This document shows, one piece after another, positions 24,948 to 32,497 of a stretch of DNA of 60,935 nucleotides. The notes beneath the pieces are model-generated. The model was not told where the DNA came from and did no database searches. It saw only the letters and a program-made list of their open reading frames with translations. The position numbers were made by a program, and so were the translations under genes. Within the stretch, counting starts at the first letter, position 1, and every line of letters begins with the position of its first letter. This DNA is from DAOSWM01 sp035380045 (GTDB lineage: Bacteria; Bacteroidota; Bacteroidia; Bacteroidales; Tenuifilaceae), in the NCBI GenBank assembly GCA_035380045.1, contig DAOSWM010000016.1, positions 1 to 60,935 on the forward strand. Direction: 5' to 3'.

Positions 24948-25657
24948 TATCTAACGTGTTTTTCCTGATTATTCTTTGTGTAAACCTCGCGGAAGTAAGG
25001 ACTCTCCTTCCCTTCGCCGAATTCAATATTCAACTCCTGTGCTTTTTTCTCCGAATCACTCTCAATTTTTTCGAAGAAAGCATTTGCTCCGGTGACCTCA
25101 AAAATTCGGTCGAGCTCGTCAAGGTTTTCCTGCGCAATTTTACGAATTGCACCCGGACCATCGCCCATGTAGTTGGCGTCAACTTTAGAAAGAACCTCAA
25201 CACGATTATCACGAACCCACTGCCAAACGGGTCCCAACTCGGGAAACATATGCAGAGTTGCATGATCGAAATGAACGCAGTATCCGGTTTCAAGAACCGA
25301 ATCGCCAAGCATGCGCTTAAGCGAAAGCATTTGTCGACCCTTCTCCGATTCTACAAAATTTCCTGTTTCAATCGACATTCCTCGCAACGCTTGAACTACA
25401 AGACCCGGGGCATTATTTCGTGGACATCGGGTTTTGCAACTCATACATTCTCCACAATACCAAATAGTCTCGCTCTTGAGGAGTTCCAGAATGGTTTTGT
25501 CATCGCGAGTTTGGACTTTGTTTACTATGCTTCGTGGTTCGTAATTGTACACTTCCGCAGCTGGGCATATTGCAGTACATGTTCCACAGTTTATACAGCC
25601 TTTTATTCCCTCAACAAAACGAACATCATTATTTAGTTTATCGAAAAGTTCACCCAT
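24947..25657 (-). CDS. HdrC-like 4Fe-4S protein, first gene of Hdr-like operon
   Basis: This 236-aa protein has two 4Fe-4S motifs, CINCGTCTAICPA (about 21-33) and CGECMSCKTRCPR (about 69-81), followed by an alpha-helical region as in HdrC. It begins the operon C-B-A-C-membrane. On the minus strand TACTTTTG (25738-25731) lies about 75 nt upstream and resembles a -7 box, with a TTTG at a shorter than usual 16-nt spacing. The order C1-B1-A-C2 recalls bacterial sHdr and Qmo complexes. Confidence 0.86.
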   Translation of the reverse strand: MGELFDKLNNDVRFVEGIKGCINCGTCTAICPAAEVYNYEPRSIVNKVQTRDDKTILELLKSETIWYCGECMSCKTRCPRNNAPGLVVQALRGMSIETGNFVESEKGRQMLSLKRMLGDSVLETGYCVHFDHATLHMFPELGPVWQWVRDNRVEVLSKVDANYMGDGPGAIRKIAQENLDELDRIFEVTGANAFFEKIESDSEKKAQELNIEFGEGKESPYFREVYTKNNQEKHVR

Positions 25658-25730
25658 AATACGAACTTTTTATAACAACAACAAACAGAAAGTAATAAAG
25701 AAAAGAAGTTAATTGTTAACATATTAACGC

Positions 25731-25758
25731 CAAAAGTAAAAAAAAAAATCAACTTCAA
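25731..25758 (-). promoter_or_regulatory. Possible promoter of the Hdr-like operon
   Basis: The minus-strand elements are TTTG (25758-25755), a 16-nt spacer and TACTTTTG (25738-25731). The box matches, but the spacer is shorter than the usual 19-21. The rest of the 298-bp divergent region to purL is AT-rich. Confidence 0.35.
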
Positions 25759-25890
25759 ATTTTGAATATAGATTACATCTATTTTATAACATTACACATT
25801 GTTTACCTGAGTGTTAAACAAAAGAAACATTGTACTCCCTTTTATAATCAAAAAAAGTTACCTAGTATTTTCAGTCTCCCATATTGTTAC

Positions 25891-25898
25891 TATTTTTG
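25891..25898 (+). promoter_or_regulatory. -7 promoter box for purL
   Basis: TATTTTTG matches TAnnTTTG, giving a 5' leader of about 50 nt before the ATG at 25956. No clear TTTG lies at -33. Confidence 0.4.
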
Positions 25899-25955
25899 GG
25901 GACATTTATTTCGTTTCTTAATGTCCATTCCAGAAAAACATAAAACACCCGGAAT

Positions 25956-28187
25956 ATGTCAACACCACAAGTAACACTTGAAACGGCTAAGGAGCTGGGA
26001 ATTCTTCCCGAGGAATTCGAAATGATAAAAGGCTACCTTGGGCGTACGCCCAATTTCACTGAGTTGAGTATTTACTCGGTAATGTGGAGCGAGCACGCAT
26101 CGTACAAGAATTCTATCAAATGGTTGAAAACCCTTCCCCGCAAGGGTGAGGCAATTCTTGCTGAAGCCGGAACCGAGAATGCTGGTTTGGTTGATGTTGG
26201 CGATGGACTTGCCTGTGCGTTTAAAATCGAATCGCATAACCATCCGTGTGCTGTTGAGCCCTATCAGGGGGCAGCAACGGGAGTAGGCGGTATTAACCGC
26301 GATATTTTCACCATGGGTGCTCGCCCGGTTGCTCAGCTAAACTCGTTACGATTTGGAAACATAAAACTCGACAGAACAAAGTGGCTCATCAAGGGTGTTG
26401 TTAAAGGAATTGGCGATTATGGAAACGCTTTCGGAATTCCTGTTGTGGGCGGAGAAGTTTCGTTCGATGAATCGTACAACACCAATCCGCTGGTAAACGC
26501 CATGTCGGTTGGATTGGTTGAGAAGGGAATGGTAGTTTCGGCAGTTTCAAAGGGTACAGGTAATCCGATTTACATTGTTGGCTCTTCAACCGGTAAGGAT
26601 GGAATCCATGGGGCAACATTCGCTTCAGCCGATATTACGGAAAATTCAGCGGAGGATTTACCATCGGTTCAGGTTGGCGACCCATTCGCCGAGAAACTTC
26701 TGCTCGAGGCTTCGCTCGAAGTTATTAAAACCGGAGCAATTGTTGGAATGCAGGATATGGGCGCAGCCGGAATTATTTGCTCAACCTCTGAAATGTCTGA
26801 GAAAGGCGGGCACGGAATGCGGGTAAACCTCGACAAAGTTCCTCTCCGTCAGCAGAACATGGAGCCCTGGGAAATTCTTCTTTCGGAATCGCAGGAAAGA
26901 ATGCTTATTTGTGTTCAAAAGGGAAAAGAGAAAGATGTTGAAAAGGTTTTCGAAAAGTGGGACTTGAACTGCGTTCAAATTGGTGAGGTTACCGAAGGCG
27001 ACAGGCTGGAATTCATGTGGCATGGTGAAAAAGTTGCCGATGTTCCCGCTTCAACGTTGGTTCTTGGTGGTGGCGCTCCAGTTTACGATCGCGAATACAG
27101 AGAACCAGCATACTATCAGGAATACAAAAAATTTGACATTACTGCAGTCCCCGAACCTGCCGATTTAAAGGAGGTTGCTTCGTTACTTATTTCGCACCCA
27201 AATATTGCTTCAAAAAAGTGGGTTTACCAACAGTACGACAGCATGGTGGGCACTGCCAACATGACTACCAACTTCCCATCGGCTGCTGGAGTAGTGAATA
27301 TTAAAGGAACAAATAAGGCGCTTGTACTAACTGTGGATTGTAATTCCCGCTACGTAAAGGCCGACCCCGAAGTTGGAACCATGATTGCCGTTGCAGAAGC
27401 CGCTCGTAACATTGTTTGTACGGGTGGAAAGCCATTGGCAATTACCAACTGTTTGAACTTTGGAAACCCATACGTGCCTGAGGTTTACTGGCAGTTTGTT
27501 GGAGCAATAAAGGGAATGGGAAAAGCGTGCGAAAAGTTTGGCACTCCGGTTACTGGTGGAAACGTAAGCTTCTACAACCAGTCTACCATTGGAGGAAAAG
27601 TTGAGGCGGTATTTCCAACCCCAACCATCGGAATGCTGGGATTAATGGAAAACAAAAACCACCACACAACGCTGGCATTCAAGGAGAAAGGTCATATGAT
27701 TTACCTTATTGGTCGCTCGCACAACGACATTTCTTCATCGGAGTACCTATACAGCTACCATGGAATTAAAGCCTCCCCTGCCCCATTCTTCGACTTGGAG
27801 GAGGAATATCGAATTCAAAAAGCAGTAATGGATCTAATTCAGATGAACCTCCTACAATCGGCCAATGACGTTTCTGATGGAGGACTCTTCGTTTCACTCT
27901 TCGAGAGCGCTATGCTGCGCAACCTGGGATTCGACATTACTACCGATGCTGAGATTCGTACCGATGCGTTTTTGTTTGGCGAAGCCCAAGGAAGAGTTGT
28001 GGTTACCGTATCGCCTTCGCGAGAAACGCACTTCATCGATTATATGATGGAGAACAAGATTCCCTTCACCGCACTTGGTCACGTAACCAAGTCGGAAATT
28101 AGGGTTGACGATGTTTCCTACGGATTTATTTCTGACATGAAACGTGTTTACGACTCATCAATTGCTGAAACAATTTCCGGGAAATAG
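25956..28187 (+). CDS. purL: Phosphoribosylformylglycinamidine synthase subunit PurL
   Basis: PurL converts FGAR, ATP and ammonia (from PurQ) to FGAM in purine synthesis. The 743-aa length is that of the small PurL type that needs separate PurQ and PurS; no glutaminase domain is present. Typical motifs include MWSEHASYKNS near 44, the substrate/ATP segment ESHNHPCAVEPYQGAATGVG near 92, and a second AIRS-like half with TGGNVSFYNQ and SANDVSDGGL. It is followed by a hairpin terminator at 28212-28240. It lies close to the menaquinone gene but has no obvious functional link. Confidence 0.96.
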   Translation: MSTPQVTLETAKELGILPEEFEMIKGYLGRTPNFTELSIYSVMWSEHASYKNSIKWLKTLPRKGEAILAEAGTENAGLVDVGDGLACAFKIESHNHPCAVEPYQGAATGVGGINRDIFTMGARPVAQLNSLRFGNIKLDRTKWLIKGVVKGIGDYGNAFGIPVVGGEVSFDESYNTNPLVNAMSVGLVEKGMVVSAVSKGTGNPIYIVGSSTGKDGIHGATFASADITENSAEDLPSVQVGDPFAEKLLLEASLEVIKTGAIVGMQDMGAAGIICSTSEMSEKGGHGMRVNLDKVPLRQQNMEPWEILLSESQERMLICVQKGKEKDVEKVFEKWDLNCVQIGEVTEGDRLEFMWHGEKVADVPASTLVLGGGAPVYDREYREPAYYQEYKKFDITAVPEPADLKEVASLLISHPNIASKKWVYQQYDSMVGTANMTTNFPSAAGVVNIKGTNKALVLTVDCNSRYVKADPEVGTMIAVAEAARNIVCTGGKPLAITNCLNFGNPYVPEVYWQFVGAIKGMGKACEKFGTPVTGGNVSFYNQSTIGGKVEAVFPTPTIGMLGLMENKNHHTTLAFKEKGHMIYLIGRSHNDISSSEYLYSYHGIKASPAPFFDLEEEYRIQKAVMDLIQMNLLQSANDVSDGGLFVSLFESAMLRNLGFDITTDAEIRTDAFLFGEAQGRVVVTVSPSRETHFIDYMMENKIPFTALGHVTKSEIRVDDVSYGFISDMKRVYDSSIAETISGK

Positions 28188-28211
28188 TTTTGGTTAAGAA
28201 GATATAATTCA

Positions 28212-28240
28212 TTCAACCCAAATAGGTTGAAGTATTTTTT
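28212..28240 (+). terminator. Terminator after purL
   Basis: TTCAACC (28212-28218) and GGTTGAA (28225-28231) form a 7-bp stem followed by GTATTTTTT. The hairpin covers the TTG at 28227, one possible start of the next gene, which argues against that start. Confidence 0.6.
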
Positions 28241-28247
28241 ATGCAAT

Positions 28248-28961
28248 TTGAGTAATAACAAAAACATAAAAGCCCAGCAAGTTGAGTCGATGTTCGATGG
28301 CATTGCTCACCGGTACGATTTTCTGAATCATACACTTAGCTTTGGGGTTGACAAGATCTGGCGAAAAAGATTGATTAATGGATTGCTAAAAAAAAATCCG
28401 GCAACTGTACTTGATATTGCAACCGGAACCGGCGATTTGGCTATTGCTCTGGCAAAAAAGGACAAGATTGTAAAGATTACCGGTGCCGATGTTTCGGAAA
28501 AAATGCTGGCGGTTGCCAAAGAAAAAATTGCAAAAAAGAAGCTATCGGAAAGAATAGAACTTACCAAAACAAGTTCCGAAGAACTTCCATTCCCCGACTC
28601 TTCATTCAATGCTGCTATGGTTGCTTTCGGGGTCAGAAATTTTTATAATCCACAGCTAGGGCTTTCACAAATTTGCAGGGTATTGAAACCCAAGGGTACA
28701 ATTCATGTACTGGAATTCACCATGCCCAAATCGTGGCCAGTTAAAAATATTTACCGATTTTACTTCCATAGAATTCTTCCGTTGATTGGTAAAAAAGTTT
28801 CGGGTCATAGCGATGCCTACACGTATCTTCCCGAGTCGGTTGAAGCGTTTGCTGAGAGAGAAGATTTTATTGAACTTCTAAAGAAATCGGGATTTACAAA
28901 TGCAAGGTATACGCTACAAAGTTTTGGAATTGCAGCGATTTATACAGCAGAGAAAGATTAA
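28248..28961 (+). CDS. ubiE: Demethylmenaquinone methyltransferase
   Basis: UbiE/MenG uses SAM to methylate demethylmenaquinone, the last step of menaquinone synthesis. SAM motif I is VLDIATGTGDLAIALAKK; also present are GADVSEKML, FNAAMVAFGVRNF and VLEFTMPKSWPVKN. Start choice is difficult, because no in-frame ATG precedes the conserved QQVESMFDGIAHRYDFLNH. TTG at 28248 gives 237 aa and avoids the purL terminator; TTG at 28227 would give 244 aa. An out-of-frame ATG at 28241 stops after four codons. Menaquinone agrees with the anaerobic redox complexes elsewhere in the window. Confidence 0.9.
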   Translation: MSNNKNIKAQQVESMFDGIAHRYDFLNHTLSFGVDKIWRKRLINGLLKKNPATVLDIATGTGDLAIALAKKDKIVKITGADVSEKMLAVAKEKIAKKKLSERIELTKTSSEELPFPDSSFNAAMVAFGVRNFYNPQLGLSQICRVLKPKGTIHVLEFTMPKSWPVKNIYRFYFHRILPLIGKKVSGHSDAYTYLPESVEAFAEREDFIELLKKSGFTNARYTLQSFGIAAIYTAEKD

Positions 28962-29234
28962 CTACTTAATTGTAAACTCTTTGAAATTCTGAACAGGTAT
29001 AGTGTTTACAGAAAACTTGGTTACCTTGGAGTGTGGCGGTCCCATTTTACAGTGCTCAACGAATACATCAACCAAGTGCGGCTCACCTTCCGCTTCAATG
29101 TAAACGCTCCCGTCGAGCTGGTTTTTAACAAAACCAAAAACACCAACTTCCAATGCCAGCTTAAAAACAAAATACCTGAAGCCAACCTGTTGAACCCTTC
29201 CAAAAAGGGTAATTGCCACTGCTTTTGTCTCCAT
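28962..29234 (-). CDS. acyP: Acylphosphatase
   Basis: This 90-aa enzyme hydrolyses acylphosphates. It has the usual length and the catalytic arginine and asparagine pattern: GRVQQVGFRYFVF (catalytic Arg at VGFR) and GFVKNQLDGSVYIEAEGE. The ATG at 29234 is preferred over 29276 because AAGGGGG lies 5 nt before it and the protein then begins as the family does. It is convergent and nearly overlapping with ubiE. Confidence 0.93.
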   Translation of the reverse strand: METKAVAITLFGRVQQVGFRYFVFKLALEVGVFGFVKNQLDGSVYIEAEGEPHLVDVFVEHCKMGPPHSKVTKFSVNTIPVQNFKEFTIK

Positions 29235-29294
29235 TAAATCCCCCTTGAATTCACTAAACAAGTAAATATACAACAAATAATTGGGCGTTTCAAG

Positions 29295-29327
29295 TTTGTT
29301 ACATTCTGATTTTTTAATCTATATTTA
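29295..29327 (+). promoter_or_regulatory. Promoter of the DUF456 gene
   Basis: TTTG (29295-29298), a 21-nt spacer and TATATTTA (29320-29327) differ from the Bacteroidetes consensus only at the last base. Confidence 0.45.
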
Positions 29328-29341
29328 GCAAAAAAATAACC

Positions 29342-29824
29342 ATGGACTACTTCCTAATATCAGTTGCAGTTATTCTAATAATTCTTGGGCTTTTAGGCTG
29401 CATTTTACCGGTAATTCCGGGACCACCATTAAGTTTTGTTGGAATTCTTTTAGGGCATTTCACCCGCTGGGGAAACATTGAAACAAGCTGGCTGGTTTGG
29501 ATGGGAATTGCTGCAGCAGTAGTAACTGTTTTAGACTACGTTTTTCCTGTATGGGCAACCAAAAAGTTTGGTGGAAGTAAGCGGGGCGTTTGGGGAGCAA
29601 CAATTGGGCTTGTGGTAGGAATCTTCTTCTTCCCTCCCATTGGGATTATTGTTGGCCCGTTTGTTGGAGCATTTATTGGCGAGTACACTTCGCCCGAGAA
29701 TAAAAGCAACGCCCTTAAATCGGCAATCGGCTCGTTTATAGGATTTCTTTTAGGAACAGGCCTTAAGTTTGCTGTTTCAGGAGTAATAACCTACTACTTT
29801 GTTGTTGAACTATTTATACGATAG
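29342..29824 (+). CDS. DUF456 family membrane protein
   Basis: This 160-aa integral membrane protein has about four to five hydrophobic, glycine-rich segments: LLGCILPVIPGPPLSFVGIL near 19, then VTVLDYVFPVWATKKFGGSK and GLVVGIFFFPPIGIIVGPF. The PxIPGP opening and the duplicated glycine-rich repeats are typical of DUF456. No function is established. It converges on the RRM gene with only 7 nt between the stops. Confidence 0.85.
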   Translation: MDYFLISVAVILIILGLLGCILPVIPGPPLSFVGILLGHFTRWGNIETSWLVWMGIAAAVVTVLDYVFPVWATKKFGGSKRGVWGATIGLVVGIFFFPPIGIIVGPFVGAFIGEYTSPENKSNALKSAIGSFIGFLLGTGLKFAVSGVITYYFVVELFIR

Positions 29825-29831
29825 CTCAAGG

Positions 29832-30098
29832 TTAGCTGGGTTGTTCTTCGGATGAGTTTTTTCTAACCGCATTGTTTACCTTAATGTTTCTTCCCTTAAC
29901 CTGCGTTTGGTTTAGCGCCTGAATTGCGTTCTCACCTTCGGTGTCGTTATCCATCTCAACAAAAGCGTAACCTTTTGAACGTCCCGACCTTTTGTCGGTA
30001 ATGATTCTAACATTTAAAACATTGCCGTACGGCAAAAAAAGTTCCTTAATTTCCTCCGGGGTCATGGAGTAAGCAATGTTACCAATGTAAATATTCAT
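29832..30098 (-). CDS. RRM-type RNA-binding protein
   Basis: This is an 88-aa single RNA-recognition-motif protein. RNP2 is IYIGNIAY (residues 3-10) and RNP1 is KGYAFVEM (about 43-50). Small RRM proteins of this kind are common in Bacteroidetes and cyanobacteria and are thought to be RNA chaperones or post-transcriptional regulators. The ATG at 30098 is chosen because RNP2 follows directly and a -7 box (minus-strand TATATTTG, 30129-30122) lies about 24 nt upstream; the longer reading would start before that promoter. The C-terminal tail is short and lacks the glycine-rich stretch of some relatives. Confidence 0.92.
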   Translation of the reverse strand: MNIYIGNIAYSMTPEEIKELFLPYGNVLNVRIITDKRSGRSKGYAFVEMDNDTEGENAIQALNQTQVKGRNIKVNNAVRKNSSEEQPS

Positions 30099-30121
30099 AA
30101 TAAATGCTATTAATTGATTTT

Positions 30122-30129
30122 CAAATATA
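30122..30129 (-). promoter_or_regulatory. -7 promoter box for the RRM gene
   Basis: On the minus strand it reads TATATTTG, matching TAnnTTTG, about 24 nt before the ATG at 30098. Confidence 0.45.
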
Positions 30130-30158
30130 AAATTATAGCATTTTTTTTTAAATAACAT

Positions 30159-30191
30159 AAAAAAAGGCAGCTTTTTTTAGCTGCCTTTTTT
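30159..30191 (-). terminator. Bidirectional-looking terminator after argF
   Basis: GGCAGCT (30166-30172) pairs with AGCTGCC (30179-30185) around a 6-nt loop. The stem is flanked by A7 on one side and T6 on the other, so it can act on either strand. The minus-strand argF ending at 30209 is the obvious user. Confidence 0.85.
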
Positions 30192-30208
30192 GAAGTAATG
30201 GAAAAAAA

Positions 30209-31210
30209 TTACTGTCCCAGTGTTGCCACCATAACAGCTTTAATTGTGTGCATGCGGTTTTCGGCCTCATCGAAAACAACGCTGGCATCGGATTCGAAAA
30301 CCTCCTCGGTAACCTCCATGGACTCAAGTCCGAATTTTTTGAAAATATCCTCGCCTACAACCGTTTTACGATTGTGGAACGCAGGAAGGCAGTGCAGGAA
30401 CTTGCAGTTTGGGTTACCGGTAAGCTCCATTGCTTTCTTATTTACCTGGTAAGGTTTCAGAAGTTTAATTCTCTCTTCCCAAACTGATTCGGGTTCGCCC
30501 ATCGATACCCAAACATCGGTATAAAGGAAATCGCAACCTTTAACACCCTCTTCAACACTCTCGGTACGGGTAATTTTTGCGCCGGTTTCTTTAGCAATTT
30601 CCAGGCACTGGTTGTAGAGTTCGTCTGATGGCCAGCAAGCCTTTGGAGCCACAGCACGGAAATCCATTCCCATTTTCGCTGCGCCAACCATAAGCGAGTT
30701 GCCCATGTTGTTACGTGCATCGCCAAGGTAAGCGAAGGTAACTTCGCAAAGCGGTTTGTTTGAGTGCTCGCGCATGGTGAGGAAATCGGCCAGAATTTGG
30801 GTTGGGTGGAACTCGTTGGTTAGCCCATTCCATACCGGAACCCCTGCGTGTTTCGCCAGGGTTTCAACAATTTCCTGTGAGTACCCACGGTACTCAATGC
30901 CATCGTACATGCGGCCAAGAACGCGGGCGGTATCTTCCATCGACTCTTTCTTTCCCATCTGCGAACCTGATGGTCCAAGGTAGGTTACGTGCGCTCCCTG
31001 ATCGAGTGCGGCAACCTCAAACGCACAACGGGTTCGGGTTGAATCCTTCTCGAAGAGAAGAACAATGTTTTTTCCCTTTAGTTTCTGCTGCTCGGTTCCG
31101 GCGTACTTTGCTGCTTTTAAATCAGCAGAAAGGTCGAGCATGAACTGAATTTCCTTTGGAGTAAAATCCAGCAACTTTAAAAAACTTCTGTTTCTTAGAT
31201 TGAATGCCAT
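30209..31210 (-). CDS. argF: Ornithine carbamoyltransferase
   Basis: This 333-aa enzyme joins carbamoyl phosphate and ornithine to citrulline, or runs in reverse in arginine fermentation. The carbamoyl-phosphate motif STRTR (in FEKDSTRTRCAFEVA, near 57) and the ornithine motif HCLPAFH near 273 are intact. The length and the neighbouring carbamate kinase gene (28 nt upstream) fit the catabolic (ArcB) type. No arcA or anabolic arginine genes are nearby, so the direction in vivo is inferred from context only. Confidence 0.93.
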   Translation of the reverse strand: MAFNLRNRSFLKLLDFTPKEIQFMLDLSADLKAAKYAGTEQQKLKGKNIVLLFEKDSTRTRCAFEVAALDQGAHVTYLGPSGSQMGKKESMEDTARVLGRMYDGIEYRGYSQEIVETLAKHAGVPVWNGLTNEFHPTQILADFLTMREHSNKPLCEVTFAYLGDARNNMGNSLMVGAAKMGMDFRAVAPKACWPSDELYNQCLEIAKETGAKITRTESVEEGVKGCDFLYTDVWVSMGEPESVWEERIKLLKPYQVNKKAMELTGNPNCKFLHCLPAFHNRKTVVGEDIFKKFGLESMEVTEEVFESDASVVFDEAENRMHTIKAVMVATLGQ

Positions 31211-31237
31211 AGCTGTAATTATTTAATGTTTAACAAT

Positions 31238-32197
31238 TTAATCTTCGTATTCTAAAGTAATTTTTGTTCCGTATGATTTATCCTCTAGCTTTGTGGCTTC
31301 GGTAATAACACTTAGGTGACCACCTTGCTTAACGAAATCGAGGCAAGCACGAATTTTGGGAGCCATATTTCCCTCTCCAAACATACCTTCGGTAAGGTAT
31401 TTTTCCGTATCAGCCTTATTGAGGAAATCGAGCTTCTTCTCGCCAGGTTTCTTGTAGTTAATGTAAACGTAGGGAACATCGGTAAGAATGTAGAACTCAT
31501 CGGCGCCAATTAGTGCACCCATTAATGCGGAAGCTGAATCCTTATCGATTACTGCCTCAGAAGGCCGAACATCGCCCTTTTCATCAATGTAAACAGGTAT
31601 TCCGCCACCACCTGAAGCGATTACGATAATTCCCTGGTCAACGAGCTGTTTGATAACTTTCTCGTTAACAATACCGATTGGTTTTGGTGATGGTACTACT
31701 CTACGCCAACCACTTCCGGTGTCCTTTATTTCCTCCTTGAAAATCCAACCTTTATTTTTTGCTAAAACATCGGCCTGCTCCTTGGTGTAAATTTTTCCAA
31801 CGCGTTTAGTTGGATTTTTAAATGCTGGGTCATCGTGGTTAACCAGAACCGGAGTAACCAAACAGCAAACCTCCTTATCGATTCCATGCTTACGGAGCAC
31901 ATTGCGCAGCATGCGCTCAATCATGTATCCAATTCCGCCCTGTGAATCAGCCACACAAATATCGAGCGGCATTTGAGGGATATTATACATTTCCTCACCT
32001 GCATCGTTACGCATCAGGATGTTACCAACCTGTGGGCCGTTTCCATGGCTGATTACCAGATTGTATCCTTCTTTGATTAGGTATACAAGATTCTCGAGAG
32101 TATCGGTTGTATTTTGCTCCTGCTCCTCGATGGTACCCGCTTGGTTTCCACGAAGCAAAGCATTGCCCCCTAGGGCTACTACTGCTAATTTACTCAT
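31238..32197 (-). CDS. arcC: Carbamate kinase
   Basis: This 319-aa enzyme makes ATP and carbamate from carbamoyl phosphate and ADP, the ATP-yielding last step of citrulline breakdown. Amino-acid-kinase-fold motifs are clear: VVALGGNALL near the N-terminus, ISHGNGPQVGNILMRN, IVIASGGGGIPVY and DKDSASALMGALIGAD. ATG at 32197 (MSKLAVVALGG) is chosen over 32221, since the fold begins there. A -7 box (minus-strand TAGCTTTG, 32242-32235) lies about 37 nt upstream. It is the first gene of a pair with argF. Confidence 0.94.
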   Translation of the reverse strand: MSKLAVVALGGNALLRGNQAGTIEEQEQNTTDTLENLVYLIKEGYNLVISHGNGPQVGNILMRNDAGEEMYNIPQMPLDICVADSQGGIGYMIERMLRNVLRKHGIDKEVCCLVTPVLVNHDDPAFKNPTKRVGKIYTKEQADVLAKNKGWIFKEEIKDTGSGWRRVVPSPKPIGIVNEKVIKQLVDQGIIVIASGGGGIPVYIDEKGDVRPSEAVIDKDSASALMGALIGADEFYILTDVPYVYINYKKPGEKKLDFLNKADTEKYLTEGMFGEGNMAPKIRACLDFVKQGGHLSVITEATKLEDKSYGTKITLEYED

Positions 32198-32234
32198 ATT
32201 CTTATTTTTATTGGTTATCATTTTTTTCGAACAG

Positions 32235-32242
32235 CAAAGCTA
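32235..32242 (-). promoter_or_regulatory. -7 promoter box for arcC-argF
   Basis: The minus strand reads TAGCTTTG, matching TAnnTTTG. No convincing -33 TTTG is seen. Confidence 0.4.
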
Positions 32243-32432
32243 TAAATTTTTTGTACACAATACTACCATTACAATCGTTTACAAGCGATTCCCTTAAGCA
32301 TATGACGTGTGTTTAATAACATATTTTACTGTCTCATTATAAACATAGAGTAAAAATTCAGTTTTTAATCTTTTGCAAAAACTCATCTAAACAAATAGAA
32401 CCCGTTTATAAACTAAAAATCTATGAAAATCA

Positions 32433-32466
32433 AAAAGGACTTATGCATATTACGCATTAGTCCTTT
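32433..32466 (-). terminator. Terminator after the PS-10/S37-type peptidase gene
   Basis: AAAAGGACTTATGC (32433-32446) and GCATTAGTCCTTTT (32453-32466) pair with one mismatch and end in a T-run on the minus strand, 31 nt past the gene stop. Confidence 0.7.
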
Positions 32467-32497
32467 TGTTAGTTTTAGATTACGAAAGTAGGCAAGG

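Noticed and set aside
24830..25636. 268-aa plus-strand ORF over the hdrC/hdrB-like genes
   Set aside because: It is the antisense shadow of two well-supported Fe-S genes and shows no family features.
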